NCBI GenBank assembly: GCA_023423935.1
Contig: JAFAEQ010000075.1
Coordinates: forward strand, 62,001-126,000
Direction of reading: 5' to 3'
DNA from: Pseudomonadota bacterium
Lineage (GTDB): Bacteria > Pseudomonadota > Gammaproteobacteria > Steroidobacterales > Steroidobacteraceae
DNA length: 64,000 nucleotides
Position numbers and translations under genes: made by a program. Positions within the stretch are counted from its first letter, which is position 1; every line of letters starts with the position of its first letter. The notes beneath the pieces were generated by a model. The model ran no database searches. It was not told where the DNA came from and worked only from the letters and a program-made list of their open reading frames with translations. This document shows, one piece after another, positions 18,867-27,096 of this stretch.

Positions 18867-19940
18867 CTAATTCGCTGTCTTCTTGAATCCCGCGGGTACT
18901 TCAAATGAATCAGCGGGCGCGGCCGCTCGACTGATAGAGACGAGCTCCGTCGAGACCGTCATCAGCGGCGTCAGCCCGGCGATTGCGGCAGGGGCTGGTG
19001 TCGTGGCCGCAGGCTGCGATTGCTTCTTTTTGCCGAAGACGCCACCGAGTGCTCCCCCCAGCGCGCCTCCCAGGCTCGTGGGTGTCGAGGAGGAATCTTC
19101 AGAGGCCGTCTGCGTCTGCTGCGCGCTCTGACACTGCGGACCACCGACGCCGAGCGAGAAGCTCGCCTTGACCGGATAACCCTTGCTGTCTTCCAGCTTG
19201 GCAGCGACTTCCTTGAGCATTCCCTGGTATCGGCCGAAGAGCGATTGCGCTCGCTCAGCGAAATCGCGCGAGGCCAAGGCCGTGAATCCCAGCTTCTCGG
19301 CATACGCACGCTGATAGTTCAGCGTTTCGGCGGAGGCTTCGAAGCCGGGTGCCAGCCACTGATCGAGCACGAGGCCGAACACGCAGACTTGTCCGGTCTT
19401 CTTGTCCTTACATGCCTGCGTGGCGACGACGGTCGTGCGTTCCGCCGGAAAGCCCGCGAACGTTGCGCTCTCGCCGGTCTTTTTCACCTCGGCTTTGGGT
19501 TCGCCCCATTCGCATTGCGATTCGTCGACACCGGATACTGCCTGCTGTTGCGCTGCCTGCGCCTGTTGCTGCTGCGACATGGGTTTCTCGAGCATCGCAC
19601 GCTGTTCGGCGAAGGTCGTTTCCGTGTAAGTCTTTTTCTTCGGGTTGAGCAGATAGATCTTGTCCTGATCGAGCCGCACGATCTCCGAACTCTGCCCTGC
19701 GCCTCCCGAAAGCGTGCGTACCAGACCGGATTCAAAGCGCATGTCGCTGTCCGTACGCGCCTTGTCGCCGGAGATGATGGTCTTCGACGTGCCGCTCATA
19801 TTGGCCATCTTCATGAGACCGGCACCGGAGACTGACACGTTCTCCTCCATCGTGACATCGGCATGAGCCAGCCAGGGCGCAATTGCGCCGAGCGCGCACA
19901 CGACCGCGATCCGCAGAACCTCTGAACTCACTGTAGTCAT
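18867..19940 (-). CDS. Secreted protein of unknown function
   Basis: A 357-residue exported protein. The N-terminus is a signal peptide ending WLAHA-DVT. The region after it (TMEENVSVSGAGLMKMANMSG, then SGDKARTDSDM and IVRLDQDKIYLLNPKKKTY) resembles periplasmic proteins that test or bind metal or redox ligands and that are annotated DUF4412, but I am not sure of that. A Gln-rich stretch (residues 122-136) and a Ser/Thr/Pro-rich tail with GGALGGALGGVFGKKK suggest linkers. The ATG at 19940 has GGAGGTGG before it, a strong site. It appears to be a single-gene transcript. Confidence 0.7.
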   Translation of the reverse strand: MTTVSSEVLRIAVVCALGAIAPWLAHADVTMEENVSVSGAGLMKMANMSGTSKTIISGDKARTDSDMRFESGLVRTLSGGAGQSSEIVRLDQDKIYLLNPKKKTYTETTFAEQRAMLEKPMSQQQQAQAAQQQAVSGVDESQCEWGEPKAEVKKTGESATFAGFPAERTTVVATQACKDKKTGQVCVFGLVLDQWLAPGFEASAETLNYQRAYAEKLGFTALASRDFAERAQSLFGRYQGMLKEVAAKLEDSKGYPVKASFSLGVGGPQCQSAQQTQTASEDSSSTPTSLGGALGGALGGVFGKKKQSQPAATTPAPAAIAGLTPLMTVSTELVSISRAAAPADSFEVPAGFKKTAN

Positions 19941-20009
19941 CGTCCACCTCCATTGGCAGAGGCGCTTGCGCGCCGATGGTTCGAATTGTGCGCGCGATGC
20001 TAACGCCTC

Positions 20010-20411
20010 TCAGCGCTCATGACACCCGTCCTTCGGGCCGTATTGAGCGATCAACGCGGTGAATCTGTGGCGATGATGTGCAGCGAAGGCGCGGGCCTCG
20101 ATCTCGAACAGATTGTGCCAATAGCCCTTGCGCCAGCACTCCAGCAAGTACCGCGCGATCGTGAGCCGTCGCGGCTGCCATTGCGCGATCACGTGGAAGT
20201 ACTCGTGCAGGACCAGCTCCGGATCGCTCCAGAAATCCGCCGCATGACCCGACAGCAGAATGCGATTGCGGCGAGTCGTTGCGCGCGCGCCCAGATGCAG
20301 TCGCGCGTACCACGAGCGCTCTATCACGCGCACGTGCCTCACCGATTGCCCGAATAGCTGCTCGAGCGCGAGAGCAATGGGTGCTGGCGGTTGATGAGAG
20401 CGGCGGAACAT
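20010..20411 (-). CDS. Small putative zinc metallopeptidase (HEXXH)
   Basis: A 133-residue protein with HEYFHV, a fit to the HEXXH zinc site, and a downstream Glu in FEIEARAFA that could be the third ligand, as in gluzincins. The fold resembles DUF4157-type peptidase-like proteins, but the short length leaves the function open. I chose the ATG at 20411; a GTG at 20441 in the same frame would add ten residues. It lies 61 bases downstream of the cation transporter gene on the same strand and may share its transcript. Confidence 0.65.
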   Translation of the reverse strand: MFRRSHQPPAPIALALEQLFGQSVRHVRVIERSWYARLHLGARATTRRNRILLSGHAADFWSDPELVLHEYFHVIAQWQPRRLTIARYLLECWRKGYWHNLFEIEARAFAAHHRHRFTALIAQYGPKDGCHER

Positions 20412-20472
20412 GAGGCCTAAAGAAACTTGTTTAGAGCGCACGGCCGCGACATCGGGTGTGCACCCGTTCTAT

Positions 20473-21075
20473 TCAAGGTGCGGCACGCGTTTGCTCGGCA
20501 CGCGCTGCTGCCCAGACTTCGCGCGCCGCATCCGCATTCATGTACGCGATGCCCAACCCCACGATCACGTCGGGCCAGATCGAAGGTGCGAATGCCGTGA
20601 TCAAGCCTGCCGCAATGATGGCGAGATTCGCATACGCATCGTTGCGCGCCGAGAGAAATGCCGCCTTCGTCAGACTGCCACGCTCGTGTCGAAAGCGGGC
20701 GAGAATCAGCGCACAGGCAACATTCACGATCAACGCTCCAGCACCGGTAACGCTCAATGCAAACGGCGCCGGCGGCAGCGGATGCGCAAGCTTGTTCCAC
20801 AGCGCCCACAGCATCGCCAAGGCAGGCACGAGCAGAATCAACGCAAGCAACTTGCCCACACGCGCACGACGCACCGTCGTCCACGTCAGCGCGATGAAGA
20901 TCAGAGAGTTCACCGCCGCATCTTCGAGAAAATCGATGCTGTCGGCGAACAGCGAAACCGAATGGATGTTCAGCGCGACCGCGAACTCAACGAAGAAGTA
21001 CGCGAAGTTCAGCACCCCGACGATCGCGACCGCACGGCGGATATGGGAGTCGCGAAGGTCGAGGCGATCGCTCAT
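20473..21075 (-). CDS. CDF-type cation efflux protein
   Basis: A 200-residue inner-membrane protein with five or six membrane segments. The cation-diffusion-facilitator signature is present in SLFADSIDFLEDA near residue 40 and in SARNDAYANL near residue 145, which supply the metal-coordinating Asp residues of segments II and V. It lacks the usual cytosolic C-terminal domain, as some short family members do. Transport of zinc or a similar divalent cation is likely. It is followed by the small metallopeptidase-like gene. Confidence 0.8.
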   Translation of the reverse strand: MSDRLDLRDSHIRRAVAIVGVLNFAYFFVEFAVALNIHSVSLFADSIDFLEDAAVNSLIFIALTWTTVRRARVGKLLALILLVPALAMLWALWNKLAHPLPPAPFALSVTGAGALIVNVACALILARFRHERGSLTKAAFLSARNDAYANLAIIAAGLITAFAPSIWPDVIVGLGIAYMNADAAREVWAAARAEQTRAAP

Positions 21076-21131
21076 GGGAGCGGGGTCGTTTGCCGATACA
21101 GAAGCTAATAAATGGCACTAACCCGCTATTT

Positions 21132-21827
21132 CTACGGTCGTTTTTTACTTGGCTTGGCATCAGTGGGGCCAGCGGTGGGCCCGACAGAGAACTTGTCAAT
21201 TGCAGCGCTCGAACTGGTTCGACTCGGAATGAACGCCTCGTCTCCCTGTGCAATTTCGCCACCCCTCGGTTCGAACGACATGTTGAACTGGCTCGCTCTC
21301 CCTTGGCCAAACTCGCCGTCCACTTCATAGAAGGCGATCTGCGCAATCCGCATTCCCGGATAAAGGGCGATCGGAATCTGGCCGAGATTCGCGAGCTCAA
21401 GCGTAATTATTCCGTTGTAGCCCGGATTGATGAAGTTGGCTGTCGCGATGTTGAGGCCTTCACGAGCCCACGACGAGCGCGCGGTGACTACTCCCTTCAA
21501 ATTCATCGGCAAATGGACCCACTCGAGTGTGGGCACTAGAGTGAGTGAGCCCGGATGCAGAAGAAGTGCCTGGTCGAACGTGAATTCGAAGCGGGAAAAC
21601 TTCTGGCGTCTACTTCGTTCTCGCGCTTGTTCGTCGTGTTCTTCCGCGAGGTAGTTGCGCGGATCGACATGAGATAGGCCGGAAGCACGCACGAACAGTC
21701 CAACGTGGCCGAGGCGTAGATCAATCGATACGGGCCCAATCTGAGTTTTTGCGTCAAGGATCGGAGAAACGTACAGCTCGCCCTTGCGCATCAGTCGCAA
21801 AACAGCTTTGGAGCTCAGCACTGTCAT
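21132..21827 (-). CDS. dCTP deaminase / dUTPase-fold protein
   Basis: A 231-residue protein of the Dcd/Dut fold. It contains LHPGSLTLVPTLEWVHLP, ARSSWAREGLNI (with the conserved Arg and Ser residues) and NPGYNGIITLELANLG with the catalytic Glu, then PGMRIAQIAF. It should convert dCTP to dUTP or hydrolyse deoxynucleotides. The ATG at 21827 overlaps the stop of the upstream metallopeptidase-like gene (ATGA), so the pair is translationally coupled. The length exceeds E. coli Dcd (193), with an insertion near residue 55 and a longer tail. Coupling to a peptidase-like gene is not a housekeeping arrangement; dCTP deaminases also serve in phage defence by draining dCTP. The defence role here is inference. 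Confidence 0.85.
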   Translation of the reverse strand: MTVLSSKAVLRLMRKGELYVSPILDAKTQIGPVSIDLRLGHVGLFVRASGLSHVDPRNYLAEEHDEQARERSRRQKFSRFEFTFDQALLLHPGSLTLVPTLEWVHLPMNLKGVVTARSSWAREGLNIATANFINPGYNGIITLELANLGQIPIALYPGMRIAQIAFYEVDGEFGQGRASQFNMSFEPRGGEIAQGDEAFIPSRTSSSAAIDKFSVGPTAGPTDAKPSKKRP

Positions 21828-23095
21828 GCGCGTTCGGCCCAAGTTGCAAAGTGATCGACAGCGTTCTGCTGTAGCAGACCCCGATCACAGAGCATATTGA
21901 TGTCCAGAAACGATAGGTCGCTTACTGCCGATTGCTTGTTCGACCAAGCAAGCCAGCCCGCGTAGAGGATCGTGCGAAAATCAACTCGCTCGTTGAATAT
22001 CTCAAGCGATTCGGTAACGGTCGTCGCGACCGGAGGACATCCTCGAAGCAAGCTCTCGGTCAATCGCTCCAACAGGTCCGCATTCGGTGTCTCGAACAGC
22101 ACGCCTTTCTTTCTTAGAATGTCTGCGAGCGCTACGGTGGCCTGGCGCACGTTTGCCGGCTTCAAAAGCCGAAGATTGTCGGGGACAGCTTCCGCAGTCG
22201 CGCGCAATTTACCGAAGAAAGCCGCGACGGCGCGCCCCAAGCGGGATTCGGGGTCGCAGTCGATCGACGACCAGCCCATTACGTCGATCGCGTGGGCGAT
22301 CGCCCAGCATCGCGTTAGGCTTCCTGGATGCGTATCGGAAAGATCCTGCAGCCCGAGCAACAGAGTGTGATTGGCACCGATGTAACTTGGGCCCATAAGG
22401 AGCAAACCGAAAAGATCGCAGTAGAACTCCTCTGGCCAACTAAGTACTGCCTGCGTGCTCTCGTCTGCATCTAGATCTGTACCCGACGCAGCGGCCCATT
22501 CTGCGAATTTCGTGAAATCGTCAAGGGCACTACCCGAAACCAGAATCCGAGTGACCGATGACTCCAGTGCTGCACCGAGGCTCGGGATCGCGTAGGCGGC
22601 ATGGCCGACCTCGTGGCCTAGAATTGGATGTAGCAGCGCAAAGTGTTTCAGTGATCGAGGAAAAATGATGTTGAAGAGGGGTCGCTCCATGAGGCCTGGA
22701 TCGTCTTCTTCCGTTCGAATCTGATACGAGAACAGTTCATCGTCGGCAGAAATGAAGAACAGCGGCGTCGCATCACCTTGCTCCGTGCTGCAGACTCTGC
22801 GAGCTAAGTCCTCTAGGGCTGCTGCGAACGGCCAAGAAAACTCTTCTATGTGAGATCGCTCGACCCGACCGATGAGCTGGCTGAGTTTCGAAAGATGGAT
22901 AGAGAGCTCGTTGAGCCGGTCTGTATCCTCCGCTCGAGCACCGCGGATTCGGGATCGAATGATCCTGAGTCGAGCGAGGCATTCGCCGTAGACCTCTGCG
23001 CTCGAAGCCGAGCTATAGGCGTAGCGCAGCGTGTTGGAAAGCAAGCGGGAGACATTCTCGCATTCCGTCAGCAAGAACAGCTTCGGGTCCAGCAC
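21824..23095 (-). CDS. HEXXH metallopeptidase-like protein in dCTP-deaminase cassette
   Basis: A 423-residue protein without an obvious signal peptide. The first 100 residues are helical (sensor or oligomer part). HEVGH near residue 165 (in LLHPILGHEVGHAAYAI) fits a zinc site and EEFYCDLFG near residue 220 would supply the third ligand, so the protein looks like an active gluzincin. A helical C-terminal part follows. The start is GTG at 23095, eight bases after the stop of the 144-residue gene, and the stop overlaps the deaminase start. The three genes clearly form one operon. I do not recognise a named family; the substrate is unknown. Confidence 0.7.
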   Translation of the reverse strand: MLDPKLFLLTECENVSRLLSNTLRYAYSSASSAEVYGECLARLRIIRSRIRGARAEDTDRLNELSIHLSKLSQLIGRVERSHIEEFSWPFAAALEDLARRVCSTEQGDATPLFFISADDELFSYQIRTEEDDPGLMERPLFNIIFPRSLKHFALLHPILGHEVGHAAYAIPSLGAALESSVTRILVSGSALDDFTKFAEWAAASGTDLDADESTQAVLSWPEEFYCDLFGLLLMGPSYIGANHTLLLGLQDLSDTHPGSLTRCWAIAHAIDVMGWSSIDCDPESRLGRAVAAFFGKLRATAEAVPDNLRLLKPANVRQATVALADILRKKGVLFETPNADLLERLTESLLRGCPPVATTVTESLEIFNERVDFRTILYAGWLAWSNKQSAVSDLSFLDINMLCDRGLLQQNAVDHFATWAERA

Positions 23096-23103
23096 GGGAC
23101 TTT

Positions 23104-23538
23104 CTATTGCGAGCTGAGCGCTTTCGCAAAGGTTTCCAAAAAGGCACGCGCGCGCGCCACTTCATCATCGCTGGTCGGCTCACCACGAGAGAGCCGACCG
23201 AACAGCTCCTTGAAGTGGTCCAGCAATTCGGCCTTGCTCAGTTCTCTGTAATTCGCGAGGTGAGACGCATACAACGCGCTTTCGACGGCCTCGTTATCGG
23301 CGCGATCACGCTTCAACGCTCTAAGATCGCTCTGCCGTCGATCAAGCACCGCCCTTGGGGTTGTACGCCGAAGCGTGTCGTAGCGATACATCTCCAAAAG
23401 GCGCAGTACATTCTGGAAGTACGCGTGGCGGTTCTCGGCATCTTGAGAATGTTCCTCGAACTGCTCAAGAACAGATTCCGCGAGAATCCCATAGAGGACG
23501 CGGGGATTGCTGCGACGTCTATTTTCGCTGATCAGCAT
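23104..23538 (-). CDS. Short helical protein, first gene of the deaminase cassette
   Basis: A 144-residue, almost fully helical, charged protein (long Arg/Glu-rich stretches such as RRQSDLRALKRDRADNEAVE). The ATG at 23538 is preceded by GGGAGGGTGG, a strong binding site, and the preceding gap holds candidate operators. I recognise no domain. As the first gene of the cassette it could be a sensor, an inhibitor of the downstream peptidase, or its substrate; these are guesses from position. A possible promoter lies in 23540-23620. Confidence 0.6.
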   Translation of the reverse strand: MLISENRRRSNPRVLYGILAESVLEQFEEHSQDAENRHAYFQNVLRLLEMYRYDTLRRTTPRAVLDRRQSDLRALKRDRADNEAVESALYASHLANYRELSKAELLDHFKELFGRLSRGEPTSDDEVARARAFLETFAKALSSQ

Positions 23539-23624
23539 ATTCCACCCTCCCGCATTGACCCAACGAAAGCGGGAGCCAGGGAGATCCTAGCGCGCCGCAT
23601 GCCGTTTCCATAAGCAACATTCTA

Positions 23625-23781
23625 CCCAGTTTAGACCCAATAACTAGCGGTAGTAGTGCCGATGAATAATCGACGCAATATGTTGTGTGCCTGTTTTACT
23701 ATTAAAAACGAGAGGTTATCCAAGTTCGGCTACCAAAGCGATGTCGTACGATACTGCTGGGTAATTCCCAAAATAGACCCA
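23625..23781. promoter_or_regulatory. Candidate operator repeats in a divergent gap
   Basis: Two matching pairs, CCCAGTTTAGACCCA at 23625-23639 and CCCAAAATAGACCCA at 23767-23781, each CCCA-N7-CCCA; a third TAGACCC occurs at 23814-23820. On the other strand they read TGGG-N7-TGGG, reminiscent of the tandem TGGG repeats bound by MraZ. They flank the gap between the deaminase cassette and the MraZ/AbrB-like gene. An autoregulatory role is inferred from position only. Confidence 0.45.
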
Positions 23782-23785
23782 AACG

Positions 23786-24277
23786 ATGTCACGAAAGCCC
23801 CAAGGCCTGAGATTAGACCCGTCGTCGTCAGCGCGACCTTCCGTGCTTCAGGAGCCGGTGGAACTCCGCGAACGGAACCGTTTGGGGCTTCCCTCCGATA
23901 TCGTCAAGGCGGCCAAGTGGCTTGAGTCTGCGGACGCTGATCGGTTCGTGCTCGCTGTACTCAAAGAGCCCGGCAAGTTGGCGCTTTTGCCATGGGCAAC
24001 GGACGGTCAGCGTGTGCTGGAGGAGCGATCCCAATTGGCGGCCTCCGGTGATCTGCGTACTCTTCAGCTCTTCGAAGACCGGTATCGCCGCGTCCAGATT
24101 GCCCAGGACGGAAGGATTACGCTCACGTTGTCCCTCATGCTGCATCTCGGCTTGCCGCAAGATGTGGATGGCGTTGTCCATGTCACTTTTCTCGGTGATT
24201 CAATCGAAGTCTTTTCACAGTCGTATCGCGAACGAGAGCTGCTCCGCTCCGGGATTTTGTTCGCTGATCTTCCTTAA
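23786..24277 (+). CDS. MraZ/AbrB-like protein with two swapped-hairpin repeats
   Basis: A 163-residue protein. Residues 25-50 (VELRERNRLGLPSDIVKAA) and 98-145 (RYRRVQIAQDGRITLTLSLM, then GDSIEVFSQ) both resemble the AbrB/MraZ beta hairpin, arranged in tandem as in MraZ. A DNA-binding role is therefore likely. It is not in a dcw cluster, so it is not the cell-division MraZ. The ATG at 23786 has no clear ribosome binding site; a later GTG (CAGGAGCCG before it) is an alternative. It lies between the divergent deaminase cassette and a broken restriction gene and may have regulated one of them. Confidence 0.5.
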   Translation: MSRKPQGLRLDPSSSARPSVLQEPVELRERNRLGLPSDIVKAAKWLESADADRFVLAVLKEPGKLALLPWATDGQRVLEERSQLAASGDLRTLQLFEDRYRRVQIAQDGRITLTLSLMLHLGLPQDVDGVVHVTFLGDSIEVFSQSYRERELLRSGILFADLP

Positions 24278-24285
24278 TCGACACG

Positions 24286-25027
24286 TTGCCGTGGTACGTC
24301 AGTGCCACGATCGCCCTAGTTTTGTTCTTCGGCGCTCCGACGATCGCCTCGCTGCTCGCCCAGACCTCGCCGATGTTCGCCAAGTCATCCCAGTCGATCG
24401 CAGGGCTATCAAAACTGCTGTCGTATGTCGTCGCGGCGGCTGCGGTGCTCTCTGCGATCGACACCTTCTTCCGACGATAGCGCTTCGCCGCCCAGAAATC
24501 CCTCAATGACCTTCGGGCCCTCACCTGGCAGCAGTTCGAGCAGGTAGTCGGTGAGGCCTTTCGTCGCCAAGTCTACTCGGTCACCGCGACGGGGATGGGT
24601 GGCGCCGACGGGGGCGTGGACCTCGAGCTCACGCGCGCCGGCAAGCGCTATCTCGTCCAGTGCAAGCAGTACCGCGCCTCGACGGTCTCCGTCATGACGG
24701 TGCGAGAGATCTTCGGAGTAGTCGTCGCGGGCTGACGGCGCCATCGTCGTCTCCACCGGCACGTTCACCAGCGATGCTTTGGCCTTCGCGAAGGGCCAGC
24801 CGATCGAACTCATCGACGGGCGCCGGCTTGAGGCGATGGTCCGCGACATCAATCAGGTGCGTGACGCGACGTCGCGTGTCGAGCCGGTGGTGGACCGCGC
24901 GGCCGCGGCGTTCGTCGGCAGTCCGAAGTGCGGCAGCGCGATGGTTCGACGAACACCACGTAGCGGCGGCGCTGCGTTCATGGGATGCGCGACCTTTCCA
25001 AAGTGCCGCGGCACGCGGCCGGTGTGA
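24286..25027 (+). pseudogene. Broken Mrr-type restriction endonuclease with zinc finger
   Basis: The first frame gives a membrane-segment N-terminus (about 64 codons) ending in an in-frame TAG at 24478. Reading on in the same frame gives LTWQQFEQVVGEAFRRQVYS, then GGADGGVDLEL and YLVQCKQYRAS, the Mrr-type nuclease core with the D and QxK residues. It stops at a TGA at 24733. The next frame continues the homology: VVSTGTFTSDALAFAKGQP, then IELIDGRRL and a topoisomerase-type zinc finger SPKCGSAMVRR...FPKCRGTRP, whose first Cys has become Ser. One nonsense change, one frameshift and a damaged finger show that the gene is dead. Confidence 0.85.
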
Positions 25028-25091
25028 CGCGCCCCGCATCGAACTCCATTCTGAAGGTGCGGCATCCAGCAGCTTCCTTGAGAGTTCGCGG

Positions 25092-25565
25092 TCAGCACGT
25101 GGCGAGAGCCTTGGACCAGACACATCGGCCAATCGATTTGAACTTTGAAACCCCGAGGGCTCCGCGCTCGTTACGCGCCTTCGATCCGGGAGCGGCCAGC
25201 GCAGCCACGACTGCATGACGCTCCGCCTCCCAAATTGATAGCGAATTGAATGCTTCGTCCATAAGAACGAGCAATACAGCGTCGAACTGCTTGTTGACGT
25301 CGATCTTTCCTATCCGCTGGCCGAGCTTGCAGCCGGACAACATGCAGCGGCCTTTGATGGAGAGTGTTCGCTTTGACTTTGGCTCGATCGCGTCGTAGCC
25401 CGCCGTTCGTGCGGGCGTGAGCTCGAGGCCGAGTAGCCTGGCAGCTTCAAACTCGGCCACTTCGCCTGTGATGCCGAGCGGCTTGCCTGTGAGCGCTCGG
25501 TACTGTTGCGCCAAACACTTTGCCTGTTCGAGCACGGCCATGATCTTCGTGTTGTCGTTCGTCAT
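25092..25565 (-). CDS. DUF6998-like protein, possible PD-(D/E)XK fold
   Basis: A 157-residue protein. The stretch ITGEVAEFEAARLLGLEL followed by AGYDAI and LSIKGR looks like DUF6998 and like the E...D...xIKxR layout of a PD-(D/E)XK nuclease core, followed by FDAVLLVLMDEAF. Nuclease activity is inference. The ATG at 25565 (MTNDNTKIM) gives the shortest sensible product; the open frame continues 153 bases upstream without protein-like sequence. It converges on the broken Mrr gene and belongs to the same accessory segment. Confidence 0.6.
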   Translation of the reverse strand: MTNDNTKIMAVLEQAKCLAQQYRALTGKPLGITGEVAEFEAARLLGLELTPARTAGYDAIEPKSKRTLSIKGRCMLSGCKLGQRIGKIDVNKQFDAVLLVLMDEAFNSLSIWEAERHAVVAALAAPGSKARNERGALGVSKFKSIGRCVWSKALATC

Positions 25566-26118
25566 GCTGAAGTAACCCCATTGGGATCTCTCCATAATCA
25601 GTGACCGCGAATGCGTAGTCGAGAATCCGCTAGGCGCCGACTCGCCTCGACGGCAGGTGGATCTGACCTCGACGTCAGTTGCCCATGAATGCCACAAGCG
25701 CCAGCACCACTCCGACAATGCCGACGATCAGGCTGATGTCGATCTTGAATTCAACTTCAAAACTTGCCTTTGAACACGATCTAGCTCCCAACACTTCGCT
25801 GCCATACCCAGATGGTGGGCTAGTTTCCGCCCTTAACGTCCGAGCGGGATTCCCACCATCGGAGCAACCGTCCAACCTTGGTTAATCGTCGCGTCACGAC
25901 CTGTTGGGATGGATGGGCAGGCGCGAGCCAATCAAGTCAATGACGGGAAACGGCGATTCGCTTGGGCGCAATAGATGTCTATCGCCTTCAGAACGTCTCG
26001 CGATCAGAGGCGAAGGTGACCGGCATTGCACCGGCGGACAGCTATGAAAATCGAAGGTAATCGGATCGAAGACTATACGATGCTGTGCCTCTCCATCGAA
26101 CGTCCGACGTGCCGCCGA
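25566..26118. other. Gap with no supported gene
   Basis: Apart from the doubtful 66-codon frame in its middle, this stretch holds nothing I can identify. It has lower GC than the flanks of the window and short frames only, consistent with decayed accessory DNA. Confidence 0.5.
25675..25875 (-). CDS. Doubtful small membrane ORF
   Basis: A 66-codon frame whose only protein-like part is the C-terminal membrane segment (KIDISLIVGIVGVVLALVAF). The first 40 residues look like non-coding translation. It may be the remnant end of a lost membrane-protein gene. Confidence 0.25.
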   Translation of the reverse strand: MDGCSDGGNPARTLRAETSPPSGYGSEVLGARSCSKASFEVEFKIDISLIVGIVGVVLALVAFMGN

Positions 26119-26633
26119 CTATGATCGGTATTCATGATCAACGATCTCAATAATTTGCACGGCCCCCTGTGTAGCGGCTTCCAGAACATCACCGAGTTCT
26201 GAATAAAGGTCCGCGAACTGATCAGCGGTTGCGCGTTCCCAGAGTCCATCATTCAGCGCTTCAACGTCTTCGAGGAACGATTTCACGAGAGTCACAAACT
26301 GCGGGAGCAATCTCGCGACAGATGGTTCTAGCAGTCCTAGTTGAGAGCCGCTGAGATCACCGGAAGATAATCGCGTCTTATTCGCACCTTGAACCCAGCT
26401 GACAGCTGCCCCATCCGCGCCTCTGCTTCCGCTTGTCGAATAGACGTCAGGTAGCCACGAGCAGCGAGGATGTGGACTATGGCTCGCAGCTCAGATGCAA
26501 CGGCCATCGAGAGCATCTTTGCTCGCCTGCGATCACGACTCCAATCGTGGATGAGATTTCCGACGATAGGGCCGGTCGCACCGATAAAGGCGCCCACTAA
26601 AGCGGAACCAGCGGCAGTGAGTTCGTAGTCCAT
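26119..26633 (-). pseudogene. Membrane-anchored protein split by a frameshift
   Basis: Reading leftward, an ATG at 26633 opens MDYELTAAGSALVGAFIGAT with one membrane segment, then a basic helix and a 98-codon frame ending in TAG at 26337. A one-base shift just before that stop gives QLGLLEPSVARLLPQFVTLV in continuous open frame down to 26119 (another 70 or so codons). The joined product of about 170 residues looks like one small membrane protein with a cytosolic helical tail, a form seen in many hypothetical proteins. A sequencing error or recoding cannot be excluded. Confidence 0.6.
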
Positions 26634-26847
26634 GGAAGGCGTCCATTCGCGTAAGGCTTGTGAACTGCCACACACAAGTGTGGCTAACGACAAGAAGACC
26701 ATCTGCCACGTGTCTGCAGCTTTTCTGATCATTTGCGCCGGAGCTATCGTGCAATACTTCGGTTGTGATCTGATCGACGGAATCACACTTCGCCCCGGTA
26801 GATCCTCTATACGTTGAATTGACTCAACAACACAGAGGATCGTGATT

Positions 26848-27096
26848 ATGAAACGGATCGCTTTCGTTCTGGCACTTCTTGTTTCGCTTTCGGCCAGCGC
26901 CGATTCACCGGCTGACTCTGCCGGCCACTGGTCGGAAGTCATCGCCTCCGCCGACCGCAGCTACCCAATTCATGAACCCATATCACCTGCAAAGACGCTT
27001 GCCTGCTGCAAGGTTTGCGCTAACGGCAAGCCGTGCGGAGACACTTGTATTTCGCAGGACAAGATCTGCCATGTGGGGCCAGGGTGCGCATGTTAG
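26848..27096 (+). CDS. Small secreted Cys-rich protein
   Basis: An 82-residue protein with a signal peptide (first 18 residues, cleavage near SASA-D). The mature end has eight Cys residues in ACCKVCANGKPCGDTCIS and CHVGPGCAC, suggesting disulfides or metal binding. Small secreted proteins with this Cys pattern are widespread but uncharacterised. ATG at 26848; AGAGGATCG lies close upstream. It begins a cluster of envelope genes on the plus strand. Confidence 0.7.
   Translation: MKRIAFVLALLVSLSASADSPADSAGHWSEVIASADRSYPIHEPISPAKTLACCKVCANGKPCGDTCISQDKICHVGPGCAC

Noticed and set aside
24183..24524. 113-codon frame antisense to the broken Mrr gene
   Set aside because: Shadow of the Mrr-type sequence; no motif.
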